The notes under the pieces are model-generated. The model had not been told where the DNA came from and ran no database searches. It worked only from the letters and a program-made list of their open reading frames with translations. DNA of 64,000 nucleotides from DASXYG01 sp036502625 (GTDB lineage Bacteria > Actinomycetota > Actinomycetes > Streptosporangiales > Streptosporangiaceae), in NCBI GenBank assembly GCA_036502625.1, contig DASXYG010000017.1:17957-81956 (forward strand), given 5' to 3'. Shown here in pieces: positions 1 through 7,879 of this stretch. How positions within the stretch are numbered: the first letter of the stretch is position 1; each line of letters starts with the position of its first letter. A program made the position numbers and the translations under genes.

Positions 1-392
1 TGGACGAGTCCGTGGACGACCTCGGCCAGCTCGACACCGCGATCGCGCTCGGCGCCGGCGGGGTGCTGAACATCAAGGTGTCGCGCATGGGCGGGCTCAC
101 GGCGGCGCGCGCGGCGCACGAGCGCGCGGTCGCGGCGGGCTGGCGCGTGTGGTGCGGCGGCATGCACGAGTTCGGCATCGGCCGCGCCGCGAACGTCGCG
201 CTGGCGTCGCTGCCCGGCTTCGACCTGCCGAGCGACGTGTCCGGCTCGGACAAGTACTACGCCCGCGACATCGTCGACCCGCCCATCCGCGCGCTCGCCG
301 GCCAGGTCGCGGTCCCCACCACCCCCGGCCTCGGCCACACCGTGGACGAGGCGTTCATCCGCGCCGAGGCCACCGCCACGTTCCAGGTCTGA
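1..392 (+). CDS. menC: o-succinylbenzoate synthase, C-terminal part (cut by window edge)
   Basis: The reading frame is open from base 3 and stops at 390-392, so only about the last 129 residues are present. It is the end of an enolase-superfamily barrel: the DES metal-ligand motif at the start, then the lysine-containing strand IKVSRMGG, then GGMHEFGIGRAANVALAS and the SDVSGSDKYYARDIV stretch typical of actinobacterial o-succinylbenzoate synthase / N-acylamino acid racemase. The family makes o-succinylbenzoate in menaquinone synthesis; some members racemise N-acyl amino acids instead, and sequence alone does not separate the two. The gene converges on ung with a 13-base gap. Confidence 0.85.
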   Translation, partial: DESVDDLGQLDTAIALGAGGVLNIKVSRMGGLTAARAAHERAVAAGWRVWCGGMHEFGIGRAANVALASLPGFDLPSDVSGSDKYYARDIVDPPIRALAGQVAVPTTPGLGHTVDEAFIRAEATATFQV

Positions 393-405
393 GCCCCGAG
401 CGGGG

Positions 406-1080
406 TCAGAGCCGCCAGTCGACGGGGTCGGCGCCCTGCTTGGTGAGCAGCTCGTTGACGCGGCTGAACGGGCGGGACCCGAAGAAGCCGCGCGCGGCGG
501 ACATCGGGCTCGGATGGGCGGACTCCACGCAGGGCACGGGGTTCAGCATCGGCTTCAGGTCGCGCGCGTCGCGCCCCCACAGGATGGCCGCCATGGGGGT
601 GCCGCGCGCGGCGAGCGCCCTGATGGCCTGCTCCGTGACCTCTTCCCAGCCCTTGCCGCGATGCGACGCCGGGCGGCGCGGCGCGACGGTCAGCGACCTG
701 TTGAGCAGCAGCACCCCGCGCCGCGTCCACGGCGTGAGGTCGCCGTTGGGCGGCTGCGGCACACCGAGGTCGTCGCCCATCTCGCGGAAGATGTTGACCA
801 GGCTCCCCGGCAGCGGCCTGACGTCCGGCGCGACGGAGAAGCTGAGGCCCACCGCGTGCCCCGGCGTGGGGTACGGATCCTGCCCCACGATCAGCACCTT
901 GACGTCGGCGAACGGCTGGGTGAACGCCCGCAGCACGTTCTCCCCGGCCGGCAGATAGGTCCGCCCCGCGGCCACCTCGGCCCGCAGGAACTCCCCCATC
1001 TCCCCGATCCGCGCCGCCACCGGTTCGAGCGCGTCGGCCCACCCCGGATCGATGATCTCCTTAAGCGGTCGTCCCGTCAC
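406..1080 (-). CDS. ung: Uracil-DNA glycosylase, family 1
   Basis: This base-excision repair enzyme removes uracil from DNA. The 224-residue product has the water-activating motif GQDPYP near residues 66-71 and the DNA-intercalation motif HPSPMSAARG near 189, both diagnostic of family 1; length matches actinobacterial Ung. I chose the GTG at 1080 because an AGGGTGG ribosome-binding sequence lies six bases upstream and the product then begins MTGRPLKEI, as in relatives. A GTG at 1107 would add nine residues but has no visible ribosome-binding site. The gene is transcribed divergently from the MFS carrier that follows. Confidence 0.95.
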   Translation of the reverse strand: MTGRPLKEIIDPGWADALEPVAARIGEMGEFLRAEVAAGRTYLPAGENVLRAFTQPFADVKVLIVGQDPYPTPGHAVGLSFSVAPDVRPLPGSLVNIFREMGDDLGVPQPPNGDLTPWTRRGVLLLNRSLTVAPRRPASHRGKGWEEVTEQAIRALAARGTPMAAILWGRDARDLKPMLNPVPCVESAHPSPMSAARGFFGSRPFSRVNELLTKQGADPVDWRL

Positions 1081-1255
1081 GGCGAACCACCCTAGTCCGC
1101 CGGACACCGCGCCCGTGCCCGTACGCCCTCAGCGCCGAGGGTCACAGGCGGTCACCCTCGTACCACCATCCGAGACGGCGTGGTCAAGGCGTGGGCAGAG
1201 GGCTAGCGTCGGGATCATCCCACGTTCGGTTCCCCTCGCGTTCTGGAGCACCGTC

Positions 1256-2683
1256 ATGACGTCCCCACCCCCTGACGGCCCATCCCCCGCCGGATCGTCC
1301 CCCGCCGGCCCCTCTGTCGGAGAGCGGGTCGCGTCGATCGCGGCGCGGCTGGACCGGCTGCCCATCACCCGGTGGCACTGGGCCATGATCGCCGTCGTCG
1401 GGCTCGGCGCGTTCTTCGACCTGTACGAGATCTTCCTCGGCGGCGTGCTCGGGGCCGTGCTCACCGAGCAGTGGCACCTCGGCCCGACCGGCAAGGCGCT
1501 CGCGGTCAGCTCCGGGTTCATCGGCATGTTCATCGGCGCCATCTGCCTCGGCATCGCCGCCGACCGGTTCGGCCGCCGCCGCATGTTCCTCATCAACCTG
1601 GGCGTGTACGCGGTGTTCTCGCTGGCCACCGCCGCCGCGCCGGACCTGGGCTGGTTCGTGGCGCTGCGCGTGCTCGGCGGCCTCGCGCTCGGCGCCGAGC
1701 TGACGCTGATCGACACGTACCTCGCCGAGTTCCTGCCGCGCGTCTCCCGCGGCCGGCACATCGCCTACGCGTACACGATCGGGTTCGTGGGCGTGCCGAT
1801 CGCGGCGCTGCTCGGCGGGAAGCTGGTCGCCGGCGAGCACCTGCTCATCGACGGCTGGCGGTGGCTGCTGGTATTCGGCGCGCTGGGCGCGGCCATCGTG
1901 TGGCTCCTGCGCCGCGCGCTGCCGGAGTCGCCGCGCTGGCTGGCCGCGCACGGGCACGGCGACGAGGCCGAGAGCGTGGTGTCCGGCATCGAGGCGACCG
2001 TACGCCGCCAGACCGGCCGCGACCTGCCCGACGTGCAGCCGGTCCCGGCCGAGCCAGAGGTGCGGTCGTCGCTGGCGGAGATGTTCCGCGGCGCGTACCG
2101 GAAGCGCACCGTGATGCTGTGGATCTTCCAGATCCTGCAGACGGTCGGCTACTACGGCTTCGGCTCGCTGGCCCCGATCGTGCTCACCGCGAAGGGCTAC
2201 GACGTCGTGGAGTCGCTGACGTTCGCCGCGCTGTCGTTCCTCGGCTACCCGATCGGGTCGGCGATGTCGATCCCGCTGATGGAGCGGTTCGAGCGGAAGT
2301 TCCTGATCATCTACTCGGCGCTGGCCATGGCCGTGCTCGGGCTGGTGTTCGCCGCGGCGTCCGCCCCGTGGCTGATCGTGGCCGCCGGGTTCCTGCTGAC
2401 CTGCGCGAGCAACGTGTTCTCCAACGGCTTCCACACGTACCAGGCGGAGATCTTCCCGACGGCGATGCGGTCCGCGGCGATCAGCATCCCGTACAGCCTG
2501 TCCCGGGCCACCTCGGCGGCCATGCCGTTCATCGCCATCCCGCTGCTGACCAGCCTCGGCCCGACGGCGGTGTTCGTCGGATCCGCGATCCTGCTGGTCG
2601 TCCTGTGCGTGGACGTCGCCGTGCTCGGCCCGCGTAGCACCGGCCGCGCCCTGGAATCCGTCGTCGCTAAGGTCGAGGGGTGA
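1256..2683 (+). CDS. MFS transporter, organic-acid/metabolite symporter type
   Basis: This is a predicted 475-residue inner-membrane carrier with about twelve hydrophobic helices. The N-terminal LDRLPITRWHW, the helix-1 signature GLGAFFDLYEIF, and the loop 2-3 motif ADRFGRRR place it in the sugar-porter-like/metabolite:H+ symporter group, which includes nicotinate and aromatic-acid importers. The ATG at 1256 follows a proline/serine-rich, non-membrane leader; the frame is open further upstream but without family similarity. The stop overlaps the GTG start of the amidohydrolase (GTGA), so the two are translationally coupled and the carrier may import the substrate of that enzyme. The substrate is unknown. 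Confidence 0.85.
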   Translation: MTSPPPDGPSPAGSSPAGPSVGERVASIAARLDRLPITRWHWAMIAVVGLGAFFDLYEIFLGGVLGAVLTEQWHLGPTGKALAVSSGFIGMFIGAICLGIAADRFGRRRMFLINLGVYAVFSLATAAAPDLGWFVALRVLGGLALGAELTLIDTYLAEFLPRVSRGRHIAYAYTIGFVGVPIAALLGGKLVAGEHLLIDGWRWLLVFGALGAAIVWLLRRALPESPRWLAAHGHGDEAESVVSGIEATVRRQTGRDLPDVQPVPAEPEVRSSLAEMFRGAYRKRTVMLWIFQILQTVGYYGFGSLAPIVLTAKGYDVVESLTFAALSFLGYPIGSAMSIPLMERFERKFLIIYSALAMAVLGLVFAAASAPWLIVAAGFLLTCASNVFSNGFHTYQAEIFPTAMRSAAISIPYSLSRATSAAMPFIAIPLLTSLGPTAVFVGSAILLVVLCVDVAVLGPRSTGRALESVVAKVEG

Positions 2684-3567
2684 CCGGACCGCCCTCATCT
2701 CTGACCGACGCCGACGTCCCCGGGTTCTGGCGTGCGCTGGGGCTGCCCGGCCTCGCCGACGCCCACGTGCACTTCATGCCGGACCGCGTGATGCGGAAGG
2801 TGTGGGCGTACTTCGACGACGCCGACAACTACGGCCGCGCCTGGCCCGTGTGGTACCGCCACGACGAGGACGAGCGGCTGCGCATCCTGCGCGGGTTCGG
2901 GGTCCGCGCGTTCCCGTCGCTGGTCTACCCGCACAAGCCGGACATGGCGGAGTGGCTGAACGACTGGGCGCGCGACTTCGCGGCGCGCACGCCCGACTGC
3001 GTCCCGACCGCCACCTTCTATCCCGAGCCCACCGCCGAGGCGTACGTCGCCCGCGCGCTCGAGGCGGGGGCGCGCGTCTTCAAGGTGCACGTCCAGGTCG
3101 GGGCGTACGACCCGCGCGACCCACTGCTCGACGGCGTCTGGGGGCGGATCGCCGACGCGGGCGCGGCCGTGGTGACCCACTGCGGCAGCGGCCCGCGGCC
3201 CGGCGCGTACACCGGGCCGCGGATCATCGGCGAGGTCCTCGCGCGCCACCCGCGGCTACGGCTGGTCATCGCGCACATGGGGATGCCCGAGTACGCCGAG
3301 CACCTGAAGCTCGCCGAGACCTACCCGAACGTCCACCTCGACACCACGATGTTCGGCACGGACTTCGTCGAGGCGACGACCCCGTTCCCCCGCGACCTGC
3401 TGCCCCGGCTGACCGACCTCTCCGACCGGATCGTGCTCGGCACGGACTTCCCGAACATCCCGTACCCGTACGCGCACCAACTGCAGGCGCTGGCCCGGCT
3501 GGACCTCGGCGACGCCTGGCTGCGCGCCGTGCTGTGGCACAACGGGGCGCGGCTGCTCGGCCTCTAG
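2680..3567 (+). CDS. Amidohydrolase family protein (Amidohydro_2-like)
   Basis: The 295-residue TIM-barrel metal hydrolase or decarboxylase shows the expected ligands in order: DAHVHF (HxH, near residue 28), VTHCGSG (His), IAHMGMPEY (His) and LGTDFPN (Asp). A lysine between the first two, in VFKVHVQV, could be carboxylated or contribute to substrate binding. The family includes 2-pyrone-4,6-dicarboxylate hydrolase-like enzymes and acid decarboxylases; substrate is not predictable. It starts at a GTG overlapping the stop of the upstream MFS gene, implying co-expression. Its stop shares the tetranucleotide CTAG with the oppositely oriented lipoprotein gene. Confidence 0.85.
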   Translation: MTGPPSSLTDADVPGFWRALGLPGLADAHVHFMPDRVMRKVWAYFDDADNYGRAWPVWYRHDEDERLRILRGFGVRAFPSLVYPHKPDMAEWLNDWARDFAARTPDCVPTATFYPEPTAEAYVARALEAGARVFKVHVQVGAYDPRDPLLDGVWGRIADAGAAVVTHCGSGPRPGAYTGPRIIGEVLARHPRLRLVIAHMGMPEYAEHLKLAETYPNVHLDTTMFGTDFVEATTPFPRDLLPRLTDLSDRIVLGTDFPNIPYPYAHQLQALARLDLGDAWLRAVLWHNGARLLGL

Positions 3568-4247
3568 CGCGCGTTCGTGGGCTGCGGGATCGGGACGCAG
3601 GGGTACGTGTACTCGTAGCCCCCCAGCGCCTGGTGCTTCTTGTCCGGCGCGCAGAGCTCGAAGGAGCCCTTCTCGTCGTCGGCCAGGCTGAATCCGGCGA
3701 CCCCGATCCTGGTCTCGCCGGCGGCGACGGAATCGGGTTCGAGCTCGGACTTCGACCAGTCATGGGTGCGCCACTGGCCGTCGGGGATCCCGCCGACCAG
3801 CTTGCTGAACAGCAGGGTGGTGCCGTAGCAGTACTTCCCGGTGTCGATGACGGCGGGCTTCGCGCACTTGGCGTTCCGCCGTATGGCCAGGTTCTCGAGA
3901 CTGGCGTGCTGGGAGCCGCGGTCGCTCGCCTCCGAGGTGACCGCGACGTACACGGCGAGATAGTGCCGACCGGGCTGGGCCGACGTCCCGAGGAACTCGG
4001 GCGTCCACATCGCGTCGATCCCCTTCACCCGCAGGCCCACCACATCGGGGGAATAGCCGCGGAACTGCTTCAGCTCCTCGCCGGGGAACTGGGCGAACGT
4101 CGAGACCTTCGGCGGCGTGTACGTCGGCTTGGGGCTCGCCTGCGAGGACGCGCCCGACGACGCGCCGCCGCTCCCGCCGCACCCGGCGGTCAGCACCATC
4201 ACTCCCGCGGCCGATACGGACAGCGCCGCCAAACGCGCATGCCTCAT
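3564..4247 (-). CDS. Secreted lipoprotein, tandem paralogue 1 (unknown function)
   Basis: The 227-residue predicted lipoprotein begins MRHARLAALS, followed by a hydrophobic stretch and lipobox LTAGC, then a Gly/Ser/Ala/Pro linker that would tether the domain outside the membrane. The globular part contains the strand-like HYLAVYVAVTSEASDRGS, four later cysteines and an AAGETRIGVAGF segment; the beta-rich pattern loosely resembles DUF4352/telokin-like extracellular domains, a weak inference. It ends VPIPQPTNAR, as in its two neighbours. I prefer the ATG at 4247 over the GTG 18 bases upstream because the AAGGGG ribosome-binding sequence overlaps that GTG. It is the last and most diverged gene of a three-gene tandem array. 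Confidence 0.8.
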   Translation of the reverse strand: MRHARLAALSVSAAGVMVLTAGCGGSGGASSGASSQASPKPTYTPPKVSTFAQFPGEELKQFRGYSPDVVGLRVKGIDAMWTPEFLGTSAQPGRHYLAVYVAVTSEASDRGSQHASLENLAIRRNAKCAKPAVIDTGKYCYGTTLLFSKLVGGIPDGQWRTHDWSKSELEPDSVAAGETRIGVAGFSLADDEKGSFELCAPDKKHQALGGYEYTYPCVPIPQPTNAR

Positions 4248-5053
4248 TCTGGTACGCCCCTTCACATCAATTGACGGCGTTCAGCGCGCGTTCTTGGGCT
4301 GCGGGATCGGGACGCAGGACGGCGGCCTGATGTCGGAGTAGTTGTCGTGCAGGTCGACCGGCAGGCCCGGCGCGCAGAGCGTGAAGGTGCCGTGCGCCTC
4401 GTCCGACACGTTGTATCCGACGACGCCGATCCGGGTCTCGCCGGCGGCGACGTCATCGGTGCGGATCTCCGAGTACGTGAAGTCGGCGGTCCGCCACCGG
4501 CCGTCGGGGATCCCGCTCTCCAACTGGCTGTACGGGTAGGCGTCGTAGGGACAGACCTTCTCGCCGCCGTTGCCGGTGTCGGTCTCGCCGTCGGACTGCT
4601 GACACGGGGTGTTCAGCCGTACGGTCAGGCCCTTGAGGCTGACCTCCTGCGAGCCCCGGTCGTTGGCCTCCGGGGTGACCGCGACGTACACCGCGAGGAA
4701 GTGCCGGCCCGCTTCGGCGGATTTCCCGAGGAGCTCGGGGGCCCACATGGAGTCGATCCCCTTCACCCGGACGCCCGGCTTGGTGGGGAGCTCCCGGAAA
4801 TGCTTCAGCTCCTTGCCGGGGAACTGGGCGAACGTCGAGACCTTCGGCTCCGTATGCGTCGGCTGGGAGCTCGCCTGCGAGGACGCGCCCGACGACGCGC
4901 CGCCGCTCCCGCCGCACCCGGCCGCCAGCACCATCACTCCCGCGGCCAATACGGACAGCGCCGCCAAACGCGCATGCCTCATTCTGGTACGCCCCTTCAC
5001 ATCAATTGACGGCGTTCAGCGCGCGTTCTTGGGCTGCGGGATCGGGACGCAGG
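4068..5053. repeat. Tandem duplication (735-base period) spanning lipoprotein gene starts
   Basis: Bases about 4068-4318 and 4803-5053 are nearly identical at a constant offset of 735 bases. Each copy covers the last codons of the upstream gene, the 33-base spacer (both read TCACATCAATTGACGG on the plus strand), and the signal peptide and linker of the downstream gene. The bodies of the genes between are clearly more diverged. This points to a recent duplication or gene conversion limited to the control and export regions. Confidence 0.85.
4281..4982 (-). CDS. Secreted lipoprotein, tandem paralogue 2 (unknown function)
   Basis: The 233-residue paralogue has the same architecture as its neighbours: signal peptide with lipobox LAAGC, low-complexity SGGASSGASSQ linker, the FPGKELKHF segment, then an AVYVAVTPEANDRGSQ core and C-terminal CVPIPQPKNAR. 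The signal-peptide region and the 33-base upstream spacer are almost base-for-base identical to those of paralogue 1, while the mature domains differ much more. The family is not one I can name. Likely exported and anchored to the outer face of the membrane; expression probably starts upstream of paralogue 3. Confidence 0.8.
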   Translation of the reverse strand: MRHARLAALSVLAAGVMVLAAGCGGSGGASSGASSQASSQPTHTEPKVSTFAQFPGKELKHFRELPTKPGVRVKGIDSMWAPELLGKSAEAGRHFLAVYVAVTPEANDRGSQEVSLKGLTVRLNTPCQQSDGETDTGNGGEKVCPYDAYPYSQLESGIPDGRWRTADFTYSEIRTDDVAAGETRIGVVGYNVSDEAHGTFTLCAPGLPVDLHDNYSDIRPPSCVPIPQPKNAR

Positions 5054-5714
5054 CCTTCTTGCTGAACGAGTACCTGTTGTTCGGGTCGTCCGGCACGCCC
5101 GTCGCGCAGAGCTCGAAGGGGCCCTTGTCATCGTCCGGAATCTTGAATCCGGCGACGCCGATCCGGGTCTCGCCGGCGGCGACGTCATCGAAGGAGAGCT
5201 GGTTGTACGTCCAGTACATGGTGCGCCACCGGCCGTCGGCGACGTCGCTCTTCAGCTCGCTGTACGGGGAGGCGGCCCATTCGCAGTACTTCCCGTTGTG
5301 GTTCGTGATGTCCATCGGGCACTTGGCGTTGTCCCGCAGGAGCAGGCCGTCGAGAGTGACGTGCTGCGTGCCGCGGTCCTTCTCCTCCGGGGTGACCGCG
5401 ACGTACACGGCGAGGTAGTGCTCGCCGATGTCGGCCGATTTCCCGAGGAGCTCGGGGGTCCACTTGGAGTCGATCCCCTTCACCCGGACGCCCAGCGGGG
5501 CGAGACCCTGATCCCCGCGGAAGTGCTTCAGCTCCTTGCCGGGGAAGCCGTCGAAGTTCGTGTACTTCGGCGGCGTGTACGTCGGCTTGGCGCTCGCCTG
5601 CGACGACGCGCCCGACGACGCGTCACCGCTCCCGCCGCTCCCGCCGCACCCGGCGGTGAGCAGCATCAATCCTGCGGCCAAAGCGGATAGCGCCGCCAAA
5701 CGGGGATGCCTCAT
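5016..5714 (-). CDS. Secreted lipoprotein, tandem paralogue 3 (unknown function)
   Basis: This 232-residue protein is the promoter-proximal member of the array. It starts MRHPRLAALSALAAG with lipobox LTAGC and a GSGDASSGASSQA linker, and shares FPGKELKHF, HYLAVYVAVTPEEKDRG and CVPIPQPKNAR with the other two. Its ATG has no in-frame alternative upstream codon, which supports using the equivalent ATG in the paralogues. It lies head-to-head with the XRE regulator gene across 125 bases that hold a 21-base-spaced direct repeat, so regulator and lipoproteins may share control. No enzymatic motif is visible. Confidence 0.8.
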   Translation of the reverse strand: MRHPRLAALSALAAGLMLLTAGCGGSGGSGDASSGASSQASAKPTYTPPKYTNFDGFPGKELKHFRGDQGLAPLGVRVKGIDSKWTPELLGKSADIGEHYLAVYVAVTPEEKDRGTQHVTLDGLLLRDNAKCPMDITNHNGKYCEWAASPYSELKSDVADGRWRTMYWTYNQLSFDDVAAGETRIGVAGFKIPDDDKGPFELCATGVPDDPNNRYSFSKKACVPIPQPKNAR

Positions 5715-5759
5715 GCCGGTGCGCCCTTCACTTCAGTTGACGAATCGCGGATAAACATA

Positions 5760-5793
5760 AACACGCATGGACGCCGCGTCAACACGTATGGAC
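5760..5793. promoter_or_regulatory. Direct-repeat candidate operator between lipoprotein and XRE genes
   Basis: AACACGCATGGAC (5760-5772) and AACACGTATGGAC (5781-5793) differ at one base and start exactly 21 bases apart, two helical turns, so two protein molecules could bind the same face. They lie in a locally AT-richer divergent intergenic region. The adjacent XRE regulator is the obvious candidate ligand; this is inference. Confidence 0.5.
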
Positions 5794-5839
5794 ACATTGC
5801 GCCATGCCTCTTCATCAGGGCTGTCGCTAGACTCGCCTC

Positions 5840-6274
5840 ATGGCCGACGACGTGGCGAGCCTGGCGGCGAAGGTGGACCACCTGTTCCAGACGGTCCGAC
5901 CGCACGCCGGGCGCGAGTTCTCCTTCGAGGAAGTAGCCGAGGCGCTGCGGGCCAAGGGCGGCCCCACCATCTCGGCGACCTACATCTGGCAGCTCCGCAA
6001 GGGCATCAGGGACAACCCGACCAAGCGCCACCTGGAGGCGCTCGCCGGGTTCTTCGGCGTACCGCCCGCGTACTTCTTCGACGACGAGGAGACTCGGCGC
6101 ATCGACGCCGAGCTGATGCTGCTCACCGCGCTGCGCGACTCCCCCGTACGACAGATCGCGCTGCGCGCCAACGGGCTTTCCCCCAAGAGCCTCGAGGCGA
6201 TCGCCGACATGGTCGATCGCGTACGGGAGCTGGAGGGCCTTCCCCAGCCGCCCCCACCGACCCCCGAGTCGTGA
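5840..6274 (+). CDS. XRE-family transcriptional regulator
   Basis: The 144-residue protein has an N-terminal helix-turn-helix of the XRE/Cro type: FSFEEVAEALRAKGGPTISA, then YIWQLRKGIRDNPTKRHLEA and the FFGVPPAYFFDDEE segment that usually ends such domains. The C-terminal half is helical and ends in a proline-rich tail. The stop overlaps the GTG start of the ImmA/IrrE-type protease gene (GTGA). In known ImmR/ImmA and DdrO/IrrE pairs the protease cleaves the partner repressor after a signal; here the coupling suggests the same logic, with the direct repeat upstream as likely binding site. Confidence 0.9.
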   Translation: MADDVASLAAKVDHLFQTVRPHAGREFSFEEVAEALRAKGGPTISATYIWQLRKGIRDNPTKRHLEALAGFFGVPPAYFFDDEETRRIDAELMLLTALRDSPVRQIALRANGLSPKSLEAIADMVDRVRELEGLPQPPPPTPES

Positions 6275-6756
6275 ACCGGGCCCGGGTGCGCAGGCGCCAC
6301 GCCGCGCTGCTGCGCGACCTGCCCCGGCCCGTGCCGTTCGACGTCCACACCCTGTGCGAAGGGGTGGCCGCGCGGCGCGGACGGCCGATCCGGCTGATCC
6401 CGATGAGCGGCCTGACCGGCATGTGCGGCATGTGGGTCGCCACCGACACCATGGACCTCGTCTTCCACGAGAGCTCCACGACGCCGCCGCACCGCGAGCA
6501 CATCATCCTCCACGAGCTGGCGCACATCCTGTGCGACCACTACCCGGTGTCGCTCGACCCGGCCGAGCGCGCCGCGATGCTCATGCCCGGCCTCGACCCG
6601 GCGCTCGTACGCCGGGTGCTCGGCCGCGCCGGCTACTCCACCGCCGAGGAGCGCGAGGCGGAGCTGCTCGCCTCGTTGATCCGGCAGCGCGACGTCCCGA
6701 GCCGTACGCTCAACGGCCGGTTGCGCGGCGCGCTGTCCGGTGACGGCGATGGCTGA
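6271..6756 (+). CDS. ImmA/IrrE-type zinc metallopeptidase
   Basis: The 161-residue protein carries the metallopeptidase motif HELAH in HIILHELAHILCDHYP near residues 85-100, followed by a helical C-terminus with AEEREAELLASLI, where the third zinc ligand (a glutamate) is expected. Small ImmA/IrrE proteins are usually site-specific proteases for an XRE repressor. The GTG start overlaps the stop of the XRE gene, and its 3' end overlaps the next gene by eight bases, so the three form one translationally coupled unit. The frame is open further upstream but that part lies inside the XRE gene. Confidence 0.88.
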   Translation: MNRARVRRRHAALLRDLPRPVPFDVHTLCEGVAARRGRPIRLIPMSGLTGMCGMWVATDTMDLVFHESSTTPPHREHIILHELAHILCDHYPVSLDPAERAAMLMPGLDPALVRRVLGRAGYSTAEEREAELLASLIRQRDVPSRTLNGRLRGALSGDGDG

Positions 6757-7879
6757 GGAGCTGCGCAACTGGGGCCCGGCGGTCCTGGCGTGGATCCTGT
6801 TCCTGACCTGCCCGCGCGGCGACGGCGTGCGCCGCCAGGTGCGCTGGGTGCTGGCCGGGCTCGCCTGGACGCTGACCGCGCAGATCGCGTTCGTCTACGC
6901 GGAGATCGGCCGGATCGCCGGGATGCCGCACGCCGCGCGGCTGATCAGCCACGCGGGAATGGTGTTCACCGTGTGGGCGGCGCAGGAGTTCATGGTCCGC
7001 CTGGGCGGGCGGGCGCGCGGGCGGCGCTGGCAGGCGTGGTGGGCGGTGGGCGCGTTCGTGGCGATGTGCCTGCTGTTCGCCACGCTGCGCAACCTGCTGC
7101 CGCAGTCGCCGCGGGTCATGGAGTACGTCCTGGCGTACTGCGCCGCGCAGCTTCCCGCGCTGGTCACGATCATCGGGCTGGGCGCGCGCTACGCCCGGGA
7201 GGCCGAGGGCCCGGTCATCCGCGCGAGCATGTGGCTGGTGGCCGGGGGCGCCGCGCTGGGGGTGCTCTACGTGATGTGCAAGGCGACCCTGGCGATGTCG
7301 ACGCGGATGTCCTTCGATTTCTCGGCCGGCCGCGACTACGTCCTGAGCAGGGCGCTGCCGACCAGCGCCTACGTGCTGGTGCTGCTCGCCGCCGCGCTGC
7401 CCGCCGGGGCCGGCTGGCTGCGCCGCTACCGGCGGTACTACCGGCTCGGCCCGCTGTGGCGCGCGCTCTACGCGGCCGACCCGTCGATCGCGCTCGACCC
7501 GCCCGCGCTGCCGGACGCCCTGATGCTCGGCAACCTCCGCCTCCGGCTGTACCGCAGGGTGATCGAGATCCGCGACGGGCTGCTCATGCTCCAGCCGTAC
7601 CGCTGCCCGGCGGCCTCGGCGGGGGCCCGTGCCCGCGCCACTGCCCGCGGCCTGACCGGCCGCGCCCTGGAGGCGGCCACCGAGGCCGCCGTGGTCGCGG
7701 CGGCGCTCGCCGCGCGCACCACGGGCACACCGCCGCGCACCCCGTCCGCCGCGGTCATCGGCGGCGCCGACCTCGCCGGCGACACCGAGTTCCTCAGCCA
7801 GGTCTCCATCGCCTACCGCGACCTCCCCCGCCCCGAACCCCGACCGCACGCCACCCACACGGGCGCGACGCAGCCCTAG
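6749..7879 (+). CDS. Polytopic membrane protein of the MAB_1171c-type family
   Basis: The 376-residue protein has about seven hydrophobic helices in its first 220 residues, then a cytosolic C-terminal region rich in Arg and Ala containing SIALDPPALPDALMLGN and LYRRVIEIRDGLLML. This layout, and its position directly after an XRE regulator and an ImmA-like protease, matches the actinobacterial family annotated as MAB_1171c-like putative transporters. The role is unknown; transport or signal sensing are both possible. I use the ATG at 6749; a GTG at 6740 is the alternative. Its stop shares CTAG with the convergent mftE. Confidence 0.75.
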   Translation: MAEELRNWGPAVLAWILFLTCPRGDGVRRQVRWVLAGLAWTLTAQIAFVYAEIGRIAGMPHAARLISHAGMVFTVWAAQEFMVRLGGRARGRRWQAWWAVGAFVAMCLLFATLRNLLPQSPRVMEYVLAYCAAQLPALVTIIGLGARYAREAEGPVIRASMWLVAGGAALGVLYVMCKATLAMSTRMSFDFSAGRDYVLSRALPTSAYVLVLLAAALPAGAGWLRRYRRYYRLGPLWRALYAADPSIALDPPALPDALMLGNLRLRLYRRVIEIRDGLLMLQPYRCPAASAGARARATARGLTGRALEAATEAAVVAAALAARTTGTPPRTPSAAVIGGADLAGDTEFLSQVSIAYRDLPRPEPRPHATHTGATQP

